A stretch of DNA of 64,000 nucleotides from positions 147,640 to 211,639 of the forward strand of contig JAOTOM010004018.1 of assembly GCA_034440615.1 (NCBI GenBank), given 5' to 3'. This DNA comes from Ashinkailepas kermadecensis (lineage: Eukaryota > Arthropoda > Thecostraca > Neolepadidae). The notes beneath the pieces are model-generated. The model did not search any database, was not told the origin of the DNA, and saw only the letters and a list, made by a program, of their open reading frames with translations. The position numbers were made by a program, and so were the translations under genes. This document shows positions 25,601 to 36,484 of the stretch, piece by piece (the first letter of the stretch is position 1; each line of letters opens with the position of its first letter).

Positions 25601-26060
25601 CTGTGGCCTTATAATCCCACACTGCGGGATGTGAATTAAAGTCTCCGTATACAACAGCGAATGTTGTGTTGTGGTTTGGTGCGCGTGCTGTGTTCAGTTT
25701 GTTTCGCGCCGGTGGTGGATCGCTGTGTTGGCTGTGCGGCAGCGCCTCGCGTGACGTGCTCCGGCTCCGGCGATCGTGGTCTGCGCGGCGGCGGCGGAGT
25801 TGCGCCACACGGTCGCGCAGCATGACCGTGTGGCGGATGGCGTGTCTGTGTCTCGAGGGCGGAGAGTCGCACAGCTCTTCCTCTCGGTGTGGAGGGGATG
25901 TGGATCGTGCCAGAGGTCAGTGCGCGGCGTGTCCACCGCAGTGAGCCGGTGCAGTGTGCCCCTGGGTGTGTGGTGCCGGTGCTGGCGGGTGGAGTGGTCC
26001 AGTGGGTGGGACTTGTGTGTGTGGGAGTGCTGGGTATTACTTTGTGTGTCGTGGGGCCGT
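22640..26060 (-). pseudogene. Decayed LINE with EN, RT and RNase H (I/LOA/R1-like)
   Basis: Reading the minus strand downwards in position: endonuclease VVYGDFNSHPAVWDY at about 25650-25610; its end motif NDHIPVRI (SDH type) near 25295; RT A block FLDIKQAYDTINISALLQHL at about 24240-24180; GLMQGLVLVSLF near 24060-24025 where GLPQGSVLSPLLF is expected; IPIYADIAFCTS near 23975-23935, one Asp of YADD lost. RNase H IYTAELYAIHTA with SDSK lies at about 22950-22870. EN-RT-RNase H order is that of I, R1 and LOA clades (family knowledge). Stops and frameshifts throughout; not functional. A 56-bp tandem sits inside the EN region. Confidence 0.85.
25361..25511. repeat. 56-bp tandem inside the LINE endonuclease region
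   Basis: GTGTGGTGTGCCTGTGATGTGACACGG-type unit repeated nearly three times with a 56-bp period. Because 56 is not a multiple of 3, each repeat changes the LINE frame. It lies between the GDFN and NDH motifs, so it expanded after or during decay. Confidence 0.88.
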
Positions 26061-27285
26061 TCATCTAGGTCAAACGTGGGCCTGATCCTATCCCGACCCA
26101 GCCATCAGCCCGTAGGGCCTGCCCAGACCGATTCGAATTCTGGATATAATGGTTTGCCCATTCGAGTCTCCGACATGCCGGCATACAGCATGTATGCGAT
26201 TAAATTTCGCCGGCTTGGGGGACTTCCACTACGGGGCATCTAGACCACCACAAAGTAGATGTTTCACTGGAGTTGAGTCACTGTAAAATACCTGCTCTTC
26301 AACAGTCAGCATACCAGACCAGACCCTAAATACAGGAGTGAGGTTTTAAACACGTGCAAGCCGCCCTCCTCAGCAGCGCACCGGATCTCCGTCGCAGGTC
26401 TCCCCACGCCTGCGCTGCTGCGTTATTTCCACAATGTATTTACGCCCGGGGGATTTCGGCTCATTCTTATCGCGTCGTTTATGACCGAGCCCCACGTACC
26501 GGTATTCCGATTACGTGGTGTGGAGACAAGACTATATTGCCGAGGAGGAAGTTCCGCGCGTGCACGTACGAAAATAACGGCCGGTGGCGAAAAGAAAAAC
26601 CCAAGCCACATGTATCCGGTAATTGTTGAAATGTTCATGACCTGAGAAGACGAATTTGGTTTTCATGAAGGCGCTAGGATGACTCAAGAAACCTAATTCA
26701 GACCATAGAAACACAACGGATAAGATAATTATGATCACTGTCATGATTTGGTAACCGGAAGTATGCATTTGTCTACGATTGCGCGTTTGTCTTTGCTTTG
26801 ATACAATTTCTGACACGGTACTCTTACTTCGTTTACTTAAGAGCAACCCACACATCCGCTATATCACACCATTTTGGACATACCGCACTTGTGGGTTTCT
26901 GGTTGACCATACAAATCATCCGTCTCCCTTTTATGGTGAAGATCGGCCAGATTCTTCTGACGGCGCCGGCGCCATTGCATCCCAGCCAACCGGATATATC
27001 ATATTTTGTATTGGCTGATATAATTTAATATGAATTGAGTGCGCCGAGACCATCGGTACCTAACTTAGCGCTATGCAATGTTTCCTTCCAGACTAGTACC
27101 ACACCAAACATTTCCCGCATCACCGTATCGCATCATGATATGGGGAATACAACTCGGGCGAGTAATTGTAAGAAATCCGCCAATATGCATGTCTACCCGT
27201 ACCGCCGGCAAACGGAAACCCTCACTACACACGCCCAACGCTTCCTCCTGCCGCATGATAATGAAGGGACGTGAAACCCGGGCGA
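26060..27285. other. Non-coding, nothing recognised
   Basis: Short frames only (26354, 26532, 26779, 27035), with no domain, TIR or pol III box. It separates the LINE from the hAT MITE pair. Confidence 0.4.
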
Positions 27286-27291
27286 CACCAC

Positions 27292-27765
27292 CGATGCTAA
27301 AATAATAGTTATTCGCTAGGTGTGAGATGTCGAAACAAGTATAGTAGGATGTCGAAATTGGTCATGGAAACATGCCAATTAAAATATTGTTTTAGTCCTT
27401 CAAAGTCAATTTTGAACCAATAGTGCACTGATAAGTGCATTCTTTCATTTAATTTGGAGGACACCTAATATAGAACCTATGCTAACAATAACGATTGCAA
27501 TACCATGGTATTGACAGTTGGCATTGTTTGAAAAACCACACCATATATAATATCTCTTTACCTGGAATTATGCTACGAGATGCTTGTGTATTACAATCCG
27601 TAATGGTAAGCATATGCATGATACTTACACACGGAATATTCTTAGAAACAAGTCAAGTAGACTTCATAAGCTCACATCAGCAAGCGACACGTCCTTGAAA
27701 ATGATATCTATTCAGTGCTCGGAAAGTGGCATATTCCACCCCATTTCACGAATAATTTATCACTA
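27292..27765 (+). mobile_element. hAT MITE family H1, perfect 8-bp TSD
   Basis: 474 bp flanked by identical GACACCAC at 27284-27291 and 27766-27773. The left end is CGATGCTAAAATAATAG then CGCTAGGTGTGAGATGTCG; the right end is CATTTCACGAATAATTTATCACTA. The terminal CAGTG is mutated on both sides, but the body aligns throughout with the copies at 4346 and 28983. Non-coding. Confidence 0.93.
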
Positions 27766-27773
27766 GACACCAC

Positions 27774-28982
27774 TGCCACCCGATACCAAGCCAGTCAGAT
27801 CAGAATACGCGCTGCGCAGTGTGGGCGCCGAACCTCGACGCGTCACAGACACCGGTCGCCTTATGACCTGGCACGGCGTGTTTAGCGACAACCGTGATGA
27901 AACGCACTGTGCCTCTGACAACACGGCCGACGCAATGAAGCTGGTGATGTCGGCCCTTCCGTCTCCACGTAGAACGGCCACAGTCGCTCCTGACGAGGTG
28001 CTTCCGTAATCCAGCTGCCGGCCGAACTATCAGCGGCTCATTTTCGAGTCGCCGATCGCACTTGTTGCGGACGCGATCTCCATTTGGACGCCTAGTTGGC
28101 ATGCTATTGGTTCTAGTTAGCGACCTGTCGCCCGAGTAAATGCTCGGTTTGTCGGTGAGATGGTGCAAAATGTTGCACTCCGCCATAATATTTCACACAA
28201 AAAAACAACAACAAAGAATGCAAATGCGCCTGCATTAGGGTTCGGACTCCGATCTGAAGGCGCGGGAACGTGAACACGCCACAAATTCGCAATGGTACAC
28301 AAATCGGAAGCGGAATTTCACAACTACCAAGTTCGTGCACCACACGAAGACCAAATGGTATAGTATTCAACGAATGTTCGTATCCGTAAAAGCTCGATAT
28401 GCGAATTCTCGTGACGGATACCGTTCGTACACAAGACTTCCGGCAAAACGAGTCTGGTCATTGCTAGTGTTTCGATAGTGCAGAGGATGAGAGCGGAGCA
28501 AAGCGACTTCTTCCCGTTTAAAAATATTAGGTGATTGAAATACGGAACAAAACAGCAGTGTGTACTGTTTTCGGTGCTCCTCCGAGAACACGATTGATAC
28601 TCGGCTTCATTTTCTTGGGCTTGCCAATTGCATTCTAGATACATTTGCAAAGGGGCATGGGTAATAAAATGTTTTGTGTGCATGGCATCGTATCCGGCCT
28701 ACCATGTAGCAAGACCATCGGCCGTCTCAACTGCCCTCTTTGGAATAGATGGATGGTTGGCACATATAGTTAGGTCAAGGTATACTTGAGTAAATGTTAG
28801 CTGCGCATTATCTTACGTGCTAAACTTCAATAACACGCTCTTGTGGTCAAATATATTCAAGTGGAATCTAGCTGATGCAATAATTCCAAATGATTGATCG
28901 TCATGAAAGGGCAGGGTGATATCCTGTATTAACCTCGATTAAGCCGTTGCATACTTTCCATGGCATAACCATAGTGATGCGG
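27774..28982. other. Spacer between two H1 MITEs, no recognised gene
   Basis: GC-richer at 27780-28090 with an antisense frame (27800-28186) of no recognised domain. Then A-rich (AACAACAACAAAG near 28202) and neutral sequence. Minus-strand frames at 28113-28683 are unrecognised. Confidence 0.35.
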
Positions 28983-29463
28983 CAGTGTTAAAATAATGGT
29001 TTTTCGTTAGGTGTGAGATGTCGAAACTAGTACAGTAGGATGTAGAAACCTGCCATGGAAGCGTGTCAATTAAAATGTCGTTTGCCCTTCACGTTCCATT
29101 TGAGCCAACAGTGTACACATCAGTGCACGTTTTTTAGTATAATTTTGGAGATACCTAATATATGGATACCTATGTTGGCGATAACGATTACAATGCCATG
29201 TTATCAACAGATCGCATTGTTTAACACACCACGTCATAGATAATCTCTGTGTTTGGAATTGTGTCACGAGATGCTTGTGTAATCAATCCTTAATGGTGAG
29301 CACAAGTATGCTATTTATTCGCAAAATACTCTTAGGAACGAGTCAAGGAGACCTCATAGGCACACATCAACAAGCACGATGCCGATACGTCCTTGGAAAA
29401 GATGTATATTCAGTGCTCAGAAAGTGGTATATTCCACCCTATTTCACGAATAATTTATCACTG
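28983..29463 (+). mobile_element. hAT MITE family H1, imperfect 8-bp TSD
   Basis: 481 bp with ends CAGTGTTAAAATAATGG and AATTTATCACTG, the best-preserved terminal pair of the family in this window. Flanks TGATGCGG (28975-28982) and TTGTGCGG (29464-29471) match at 6 of 8. Same orientation as the copy 1.2 kb upstream. Confidence 0.9.
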
Positions 29464-29471
29464 TTGTGCGG

Positions 29472-32320
29472 TCTCTGAGCCCGTCGAATACCCCACGCCA
29501 ACTGCTGGGCCTTCAATAACATAGAGCAGTCGCAAAATTCATCCCTTGCATAGCCTCCAAATCGCTACACGTCATCTTGGTTACAACTTAGAAGCTACTT
29601 GTGGACATACTTTCTATTTATACTTACTTATCACGGTCAGTTCTGTCAACACATACCCTACCCAACAATAACTGCATCCAAAGCATGTCTCACTGACGAA
29701 ACGAACAAGCTCAAATGAAAACAAGATGCAAACGGAACGAAACAACACGCGGCAAACAAAACTAAACCGCATTTCGTCAGAAACCAAGAGCTTGAACTGG
29801 CCCCTATCGGACCAGCTCCTACTCCACCATCGATTACGCACAGTGAAGGAGGTTTGGTTCACCGGACCACCTAAATATTGCGAGGGATTGCTGAACATTT
29901 ACCACCGTTCACCACAACCACGACACTAGATCAGACATTTACATCAGACGGCTTTTACAACAAAAAGCATTCCAATACAGGTGTCAGACGGCTGTCTTTC
30001 GAGGACCTTGTCACCACCACCACAAATACGACGTCCCACGGTACACCATTGTTTCATTCACCTCACCCATCGCGATTTTTTTTCGTAAGAATTTACATTG
30101 ATCACACCAGGCAACTGTATGATGACGCTCAGGATTAACGCCCGTTTTTGGTCAGTATGATGCCGGCTTTACTATGCCAAATCTGACAAGAGATCAATAT
30201 TTAATTTTGGCGAAATTAATTTAATTTAATTTAATTTAATTTAATTTTGGCGACATTACCAAGCGGTGTGATTTCAGCAGCGACAGGTTCGCTATCAAAT
30301 ACATTCATGGATCACGGGGTCGTGGAAAACTCTTGTTTTGCCTATGGCGCATTCCGAACACCTAGCGGCCAGAATTCGAATTTAGCCCGTACCGTGCTAA
30401 ATTCTAATTTAGTCCGCGCCGTCTCGGGGAGGCGTCTTTTTACGCCCCCTAAGGTTTTCCGCGGATAGTACAAAATATGACGCTCGGCAGTGCGCCGAAA
30501 TTTGGCATGCCTTTTCCCACATTAACTTCATATGTTGTTTGAAAATTTTGAGGTCAGGTCCTCCGCGGTCACCGAGTTAATCAAGGCCAAGTGAGGTTAT
30601 CCACAAAAACGTTCAATCAGTCGTCACGATTTAACGGGCAAAGATAGTTGAATGAAACCTTCAGCGCTTACTCTTTTTAGAGAGGCAAGAAAACGCACCA
30701 GAGGAATTTCTTGAAGTCTTGCGTTTTTCCCCACTTATTTGTTTTGTGTATTTGCCTAAAAGGGCTAAAATCGAAGATTCTGGCTGCAGTAAGTATTTTG
30801 CATGAAGTCAAGTATATTTAAAACAATGTTTATCGGTGCACTCTACCCATTAGAAAAAGAAAAATCGAAAACTTGAAATTTTGAACATTAAAAAAATAAC
30901 ATGTTATTTTTGGGTGGGAAAAACCATGTTGGAACCATGGTCTATTTCGTCTTCGTTTTCTGATTCCAAATAAGTTTTGTTTTAAAAATATTATCCAAAA
31001 TGAACTCCCAGAGACAAAAATATGACGTCAATCGTGACAACCTAAGCTCCCTAATAGCGTCACTTTTTGAGGGGATACAATCATGGGGGGCCTGGCCCTA
31101 TTCATCGAGCGATTTCCGATGACACTTCTTTCGTTTTCGTGCGAGGCTTAGTTTGGAGATTAGAGGGGGGGGCTTATAATGGCCCCCTCTCTCGAAACGG
31201 AGTGCGAGGATTTGACCGGAATGACGGGGCGGGTTAGTGGCAAACGCACCCCAATATACTCGAACAGTCAGTTGCAGAGCGATGCCGGAAAATTGTGTGT
31301 CAAGCTTGCAACGAAAGCAACGAAACACGCTTCACCTGACCTGACCCATCGTCGCGACCGACGGCGACGGCCGAACAGGTACACTGCTGTACCGCGACAT
31401 AAAACTACCGAGTGAACCCACCCAATCCGAGCTGAGCCGCGCCGAGCCCACAGTGACACTGTTCAGATCTCAATGCCAGCACGAGGCGCCATCAGCGGCG
31501 CTGGACAGGCGAGGTCAACGTGCGACCTGTGAGGCTCTGCTGGTGCAGGCGGGTGATCGGACGCCAGTCAGAGTCCGGGAACATGTCGGCCGGGCGCCAC
31601 TGTGCACTCTCTCGACTGCCTGACGCGCAATCGGCGTTGGAAATACCGGGCCGTTCTCGATTCGAATTCCGAAGAAGACGAGTGGACACGCACGCTGTTT
31701 GCGCACTGTGACCTAGTAAAACAGATGACCTTGACTCGTCGCCAAGAGACTCCCCGGTCACGTGGGCCAGCAGGCTGCTGGGGATGAAAGCGCGTGGAAA
31801 GGCGACCATGTATTTTTATCCGGAGAGTGCACTCAGTAATGCCTAGTATTTCCGACCCCGCATGGACCCGACTGTAGCGTTGGAAGTGCGTGGTCCAGCG
31901 TTGAAAGTGCGACCCCACTCCAGACTTGAGCATGGAGCGGGAAAGTGGTGGAGCCCTTCTTACGCGTGGTGGCCTCGCCACGTCAAGGTCTTTGACGAGT
32001 CACCGCGCGGCTGCCTGGTCGCGTAGGTCAGCCGCCGGTCGGCAGCGCAGGTCCGCTAGGACGAGATTACCCGGCTACTTTTGCTCTCCGCAGCGCACAT
32101 CCAGCAATGATCGGTATTTTCGACCACGCCTTATTGCATCCAATCCAATATCAGATGCCAATAAAGCTTCCTTGGACAACTTGGCTCAGTGCGTCCGAAT
32201 GTGGCATGCGTGCTCGATATTTGTTAGAGGAATCCAATTATGTGAAGCAGTGCCGGTTTGTGTTTCAGTACCTGTGCGGATGAACAAGAAAGTTTCATGG
32301 AAATTGGAAGGATGGTATGA
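29472..32320. other. Mostly unrecognised; short (TTTAA)n at 30216-30246
   Basis: No gene called. A (TTTAA)n run at 30216-30246 sits between two copies of TTAATTTTGGCGA (about 30201 and 30241), so it may mark a small duplication. 30480-31000 is AT-rich with AGGTCA-like hexamers. 31180-32100 is GC-rich with short frames on both strands that show no domain. Confidence 0.4.
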
Positions 32321-32323
32321 TAT

Positions 32324-32740
32324 ACATGGTGTCCATAAAGTATCTTTACAATTGAAAAAAATGCATTGTAAATACACTGAGTTCATTTGTTCAATGAACT
32401 CGGCGGTTATCAAAGTGTTTACTCACATTTCATTTGTGTTTTTCAGGTACCCTGTTAATGGAGGAGGTTCTGTTAAATAAAACCCTAAAAATGGCCACTC
32501 CAGAAAATGGTTTCCAGAACGGTGGATTGGATGGGATGGCCCAATTCCCTGGCCACCTCATTCCCCAGATATCGCTCCCCTGGACTTCCTTCTATGGTAT
32601 AATGTTAAAGATATCGTTTCGTGGTGTTTCGACAGGGCAACCAAATGCCAGAAAACTAGTTAGATCTTCATCGCTTGAACATGAAATAATGTCTGTATTC
32701 ATCTTCAGCAGTACAGTAACGGTCCAGAAATCGCGTGAAT
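32324..32740 (+). pseudogene. Tc1/mariner-type transposase remnant, internally deleted
   Basis: At 32518-32620 the plus strand reads ERWIGWDGPIPWPPHSPDIA, then PLDFLLWYNVKDIV. The (R/H)SPDLxPLDFFLWG stretch carries the third catalytic acidic residue of mariner-like transposases (family knowledge). About 180 bp upstream, GGTGTCCATAAAGTATC at 32324 resembles mariner terminal repeats of GGTGTCCxxAAAGT type. Only the C-terminal third remains and a stop follows. The right terminal repeat and TA target sites could not be fixed, so ends are approximate. Confidence 0.65.
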
Positions 32741-32749
32741 GAGGGTGAC

Positions 32750-33400
32750 ACATACCTGAAATAAAAGGTAGTGGTATGCACTGCTTTTCTGCTACATGGT
32801 TTCTTTCAACCACGACTTGGATTGCGTAGTTTTTTTATCTTTAAATTCAGGAGTGTTAGCATCTTAGCTCACGCTTCGTCCGATGCGTGGCGCTAGTGTC
32901 GCTGATCAGTCAAATGTCCGCGCTTGGCGCGTGACGAACACGAAACGCTCCTCTGACTCACGTGTGCTGGCGGAGCGTGCGGAGCCGACAACCTGTCGGG
33001 ACGGAGCCAACGGTCGAATGAGATCAGATGCCATTTGGAGACATTTGTGTAAATCAAAGCAGCAACCGTGTGCTTGGTTTCTGACTAATCGTGACCGGGT
33101 GCGGCCAAATGCCTGACTCAGTTTGCCGATGCTTAATTTTCGCGACATGTTTTCTTTTTCCACTTTCACTTTCTCCACTGCTTCGTAGGGCCGCCAATCG
33201 GCCGCCATCGTCAGCTCGGCGGCCACCGAATTGGTCTTACCGCAGGCAACGTGCAAGTCCTGTTTGGCAGTCGCATGGCGCATTGGAGACCCAAGTTCAG
33301 GAACGGTAGCTTCAAGCGCACCACACGTTTGCGCTTGCATAACGCGCTCCAGCCCAGATTCATGCTGACATAACCAATTCCAATGTGTGCCCATATTGCG
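32750..33400. other. No recognised gene
   Basis: The minus-strand frame 32906-33469 (187 codons) is the longest here. It shows no domain I know, and composition alone may explain it. No repeat signature. Confidence 0.3.
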
Positions 33401-33409
33401 GTACAGTGT

Positions 33410-33469
33410 CATCCGCAGTCGTGGCCCACCACGACTGCGGATGTGGTGGGATCGTTGATCCCACCACAT
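33410..33469. repeat. Two perfect hairpins sharing 3 bp
   Basis: Hairpin 1: arms 33410-33424 and 33429-33443 (15 bp, CATCCGCAGTCGTGG) with a 4-nt loop. Hairpin 2: arms 33441-33453 and 33457-33469 (13 bp, ATGTGGTGGGATC) with a 3-nt loop. Positions 33441-33443 belong to both stems, so only one can form fully at a time. No pairing errors. Confidence 0.9.
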
Positions 33470-33596
33470 TCATAATGCAATCGAACCCGAAGCCGCTGCC
33501 GATATCCAATTCTTTGTATCCACCAATGACAACCGCCTGCCGTCGATGGTACTGGAGAAACGCTCTCTTGGGAGACGGTCGGGTTGGCAGAGCTGC

Positions 33597-33742
33597 AGCC
33601 ATCTTGACGTAGTTCCCAGTCATGCAACGCCATGGAGTCACGCAGTCATCTTGGAGTAGTTTCGAGTCATGCAACGCCATGGAGTCACGTAGCCATCTTT
33701 GAGTAGTTCCCAGTCATGCAACACCATGGAGTCACGCAGAGG
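33597..33742. repeat. 47-bp tandem, ~3 copies
   Basis: AGTCATGCAACGCCATGGAG, then TCACGCAGTCATCTTGGAGTAGTT, with starts at 33617, 33664 and 33711. Each unit holds the ATG-rich phrase CATGCAACGCCATGG. Confidence 0.9.
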
Positions 33743-34116
33743 GCGTTAACTTTGTCGCACAACTGTCCCACTTATCACAGCGGCTGCTGACATCAGAACG
33801 TCACTGTCCACCGAAGAAGGCAACATAAAATTATGTTTTATTCAAGTTTATTCCTATTACTTATCCAGCCGGGAATCAACTCGTGCGGATGCGTGTTCGA
33901 TTTTCTACAGTTGCTCCCGAAGTGTGGGATCATGGTGAGTGGGTTTCCCCGTTCCCAAGCACATCGTCATGGGTAGCTTGTGGGGATGTCAGGGTTCAGG
34001 CAGTAAAGCAGACCACCAAGGACGCGTGTGGCATACACACACAAGTTCAGTCATCTGCAGCATTGACTAGGCATCATGGTAAGTTCATCTGGGCGGATTC
34101 TCGCCTGAGCCAAATT

Positions 34117-34157
34117 ATCCTCCATTGTCAAACAATATGCTTTTGACAATGGAGGAT
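34117..34157. repeat. Perfect 16-bp inverted repeat (9-nt loop)
   Basis: Arm ATCCTCCATTGTCAAA at 34117-34132 and its exact complement at 34142-34157. No T run follows, and no gene ends nearby. Confidence 0.9.
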
Positions 34158-34159
34158 TT

Positions 34160-34855
34160 AAGACGTCAATTTTCGCTTGTCTGGCTGGGCGGAAGTTGTC
34201 ACCAAAGGGAAATGTGCTGAAAAGGTGAGTCGTTATGATACAGCGTAAACACGGACATGCTTGCGCCGTGTCATTTCATAGGCTGAACAAGGCAGCCCTC
34301 GACCAGCTATCATCGACTTCTGTGAGCGGTGTAGTTTCGTGGAAGTGAAAAACGATGCCCTTTCAAATCAACTGGACTGACAATCTAAGGCTGCCGATTG
34401 TGCGCCACGTGCACATAAATAATTAGGCACATAAACGATTCGCTGTGTCAAAACAATTATCGGCGGGGTTCGAGCACAGCGAAAAGTACATAGGACAGAC
34501 TTCGATAGAAGCGGATCCGGAAAGGAGTTTTTTTTTCAACTACGTAAGTTTTTTAGCTTCCTTATTTTCAAACCAACTCTGATTTGAATGACCGAGGCTG
34601 CGCGGAACGCTTGAAAACATTTTTGAAAACAAAACGTCTAAAACTCCAACAGTCTAGGCAACTTTCATAAAACGTCACTTTTATTGCATAGGTCGGGCAA
34701 TCCCTACCTCAACCAGAGGGATTTACCAACGTCCGTGCAGCTCCAGCGTCTTATCTATAACGAACAGACTGCGTGTTTTGTTATGGACAAATCAACCGTG
34801 AAGTAGTTCGAAAGTAGCGTTCCCTGTCGAGTGTAAACACTGCTCACGGAAACCG
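34160..34855. other. Non-coding, nothing recognised
   Basis: Neutral sequence between the hairpin and the 64-bp tandem array; no frame of note. Confidence 0.4.
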
Positions 34856-35112
34856 GAAATATCGACGCACAGGTTACACTGGGGTCAGCAGAGCTCTAAT
34901 GCGATTGAGTAACTTCCCAGAAATATCGGCGCACAGGTCACATTGGGGTCAGCAGAGCTCGAATGCGCTCGTGTAACTTCCAAGAAATATCCGCGCACAG
35001 GTTACATTGGAGTCAGCAGAGCTCTAATTCGCCCGAGTAACTTCCCAGAGATATCGGCGCATAGGTCACACTGGGGTCAGCAGAGATCCAATTCGCTCGA
35101 GTAATTGCCCAG
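34856..35112. repeat. 64-bp tandem, 4 copies
   Basis: Units begin at 34856, 34920, 34984 and 35048 with GAAATATCGGCGCACAGGT; each contains GGGGTCAGCAGAGCTC and ends GAGTAACTTCCCA. Copies differ by several substitutions but have no indels. Confidence 0.93.
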
Positions 35113-35177
35113 CTAGAAGAGGCTGAGAGCAGTATCTTCCATTTTTGCAGGACGCGTCAAGGGGCAGCAAGGCGCAC

Positions 35178-35520
35178 CTTACGTCCAAGCAAGTGCGTAG
35201 GTAGCTTCCCCGTTGGAGGCCAGGCTTCTCGCCGCTCACCTTCCGGTATGTCCCTCATCCTGGAGGGGACGAGTGGTCTAGGGGTAAGATGCTCGTCTCA
35301 ACCGAAAGATTGTGGGCTCGAGTCTCACCTGTCACTACTCTTCGCCCGCGACCAATCGGCGTGCGAGATTGGCGACGCTATATGGCTGAACGGTCGACGT
35401 GTCGTAAAACCAACAACCAACCAACCGACCTCATCCTGGAGCGGGCGAAGGGAGAAGGCCACGCTTTCCGGCGCTCACCTTCCGGTACGTCTCTCATCCG
35501 GGAGCGGACGACGAAGCGGC
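35178..35520. repeat. 63-bp tandem duplication carrying a splice-donor-like site, split by a SINE
   Basis: GGCCAGGCTTCTCGCCGCTC... at about 35219 and GGCCACGCTTTCCGGCGCTC... at about 35458 both continue into ACCTTCCGGTA, then TCTCATCC and GGGAGCGGACGA. Removing the 163-bp SINE and one 13-bp target copy leaves a 63-bp offset. On the minus strand both units contain CCGGAAG|GTGAGC. Confidence 0.75.
35266..35428 (+). mobile_element. tRNA-derived SINE (family S1), perfect 13-bp TSD
   Basis: Flanked by CCTCATCCTGGAG at 35253-35265 and again at 35429-35441, exact. A box GTGGTCTAGGGGTAAG, B box GGGCTCGAGTCTC, body CTCTTCGCCCGCGACCAATC, tail AAAACCAACAACCAACCAAC. 163 bp. It matches the minus-strand copy at 8572-8783, which carries extra body repeats. 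The perfect TSD indicates a recent insertion by LINE machinery. Confidence 0.92.
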
Positions 35521-36223
35521 GGGCGCGGATGAACATGTCCTTCTCCTCGGGCCGCAGCCACTGCACGCCGCTGCGCTGGCGTCGCAGGTGCGCCGGCTTC
35601 GTCCCGTCGACGGCCACCATCGGCGACGCGGCCAGCCGCGACACGCGCACCACCTGCTGGTGCCGCACGTGCTCGTACGTGGCGCCCGCCTCGCGCACCT
35701 GCCGCACCAGGTGGCAGGCGGGCGCCGGCTTGCGCCGGCGCCCCTTGCCCAGCACGGTGCCCATGACGAAGACGACGGCGGCGAGGCTGACGGCGACGGC
35801 GCTGTCGGCGGTGGTGGCGGCGGAGAGCCAGCCGCCCGGCTGGTGATCGGCAGCGGTGACGGCCGAGTCGCCGGCCGCGTCAAGACCGACTGCGTACAAG
35901 CTGGACGTGGGGGTCGCGCGCGCTGGACGCCAACCGCGGACCCGTGTCGTGATGACGTCGATCAGTGGCCGGTGCCGCTGCTCGATACCGGCCGGCCTCG
36001 CAGTTAATGTGCCTCTATCAAAAACCGGTGGCGGTCGTCGGTCGATCTCACGTGACAGGGTCACGGCTCGTGCGGCGGATCCGGCCGCCTGACACAGTGA
36101 AAGGTGAATGCCGAGCCACGAGGAAGCTGGTTGGTTATTTGGACTTCGGCGCGCATCGCAGCCGTTGGTCAGATGGCGCCGAGACAAGCTTGGATATTTA
36201 CAGCGGACAGGTGGCATGTCCAC
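35479..36223 (-). CDS. Candidate GC-rich exon, unrecognised membrane-anchored-like protein
   Basis: The minus-strand frame is open from 36223 to past 35479. A hydrophobic run (AVAVSLAAVVFVMGTVLG, near 35800-35755) is followed by a basic cluster (KGRRRKP). A soluble-looking stretch with PMVAVDGTKPAHLRR, VQWLRPEEKDMFIRARRF and RDVPEG ends at CCGGAAG|GTGAGC, a good donor at 35479. Codon third positions are strongly G/C in this frame. The N-terminal half looks non-coding, so a start such as the Met in VMGTVLG or an upstream acceptor is possible. No family recognised; chance openness in CpG-rich DNA is the main alternative. Confidence 0.33.
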
Positions 36224-36484
36224 GGCCGCCGTCGATTGCCTTCAATGCGACACCTACCCATCCTGCCACTCAGGACGATGCACTCCTGCAAACGTTTACC
36301 CCTGCCCGGGTCCGTCTGATCAAGAACAACAACTGATGCTGCTATGGTGAGAAACGGCTAGCATATGTGGAATATCACTCGAAAAACTGGTGTTGAATAT
36401 TCTGAGGCTGGTGGTGCCAAAGGAGAGAGTTGGCGTTGCGAAGCAGGCTCGCAGGCTTGGGGAATGTTGGTGCTGTACATCATT

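Noticed and set aside
24896..25654. 252-codon minus-strand host gene
   Set aside because: Lies inside the LINE endonuclease region; length is due to the 56-bp tandem and a chance open frame.
32906..33469. 187-codon minus-strand ORF as a transposase
   Set aside because: Tried to place piggyBac and DDE motifs; none fit convincingly.
33883..34146. Hairpin at 34117-34157 as a terminator
   Set aside because: No U tract and not a bacterial context.
35494..35883. Second GC-rich ORF overlapping the candidate exon
   Set aside because: Pro/Ser/Arg-only text from the shifted frame of CpG-rich DNA; shadow of the other frame.
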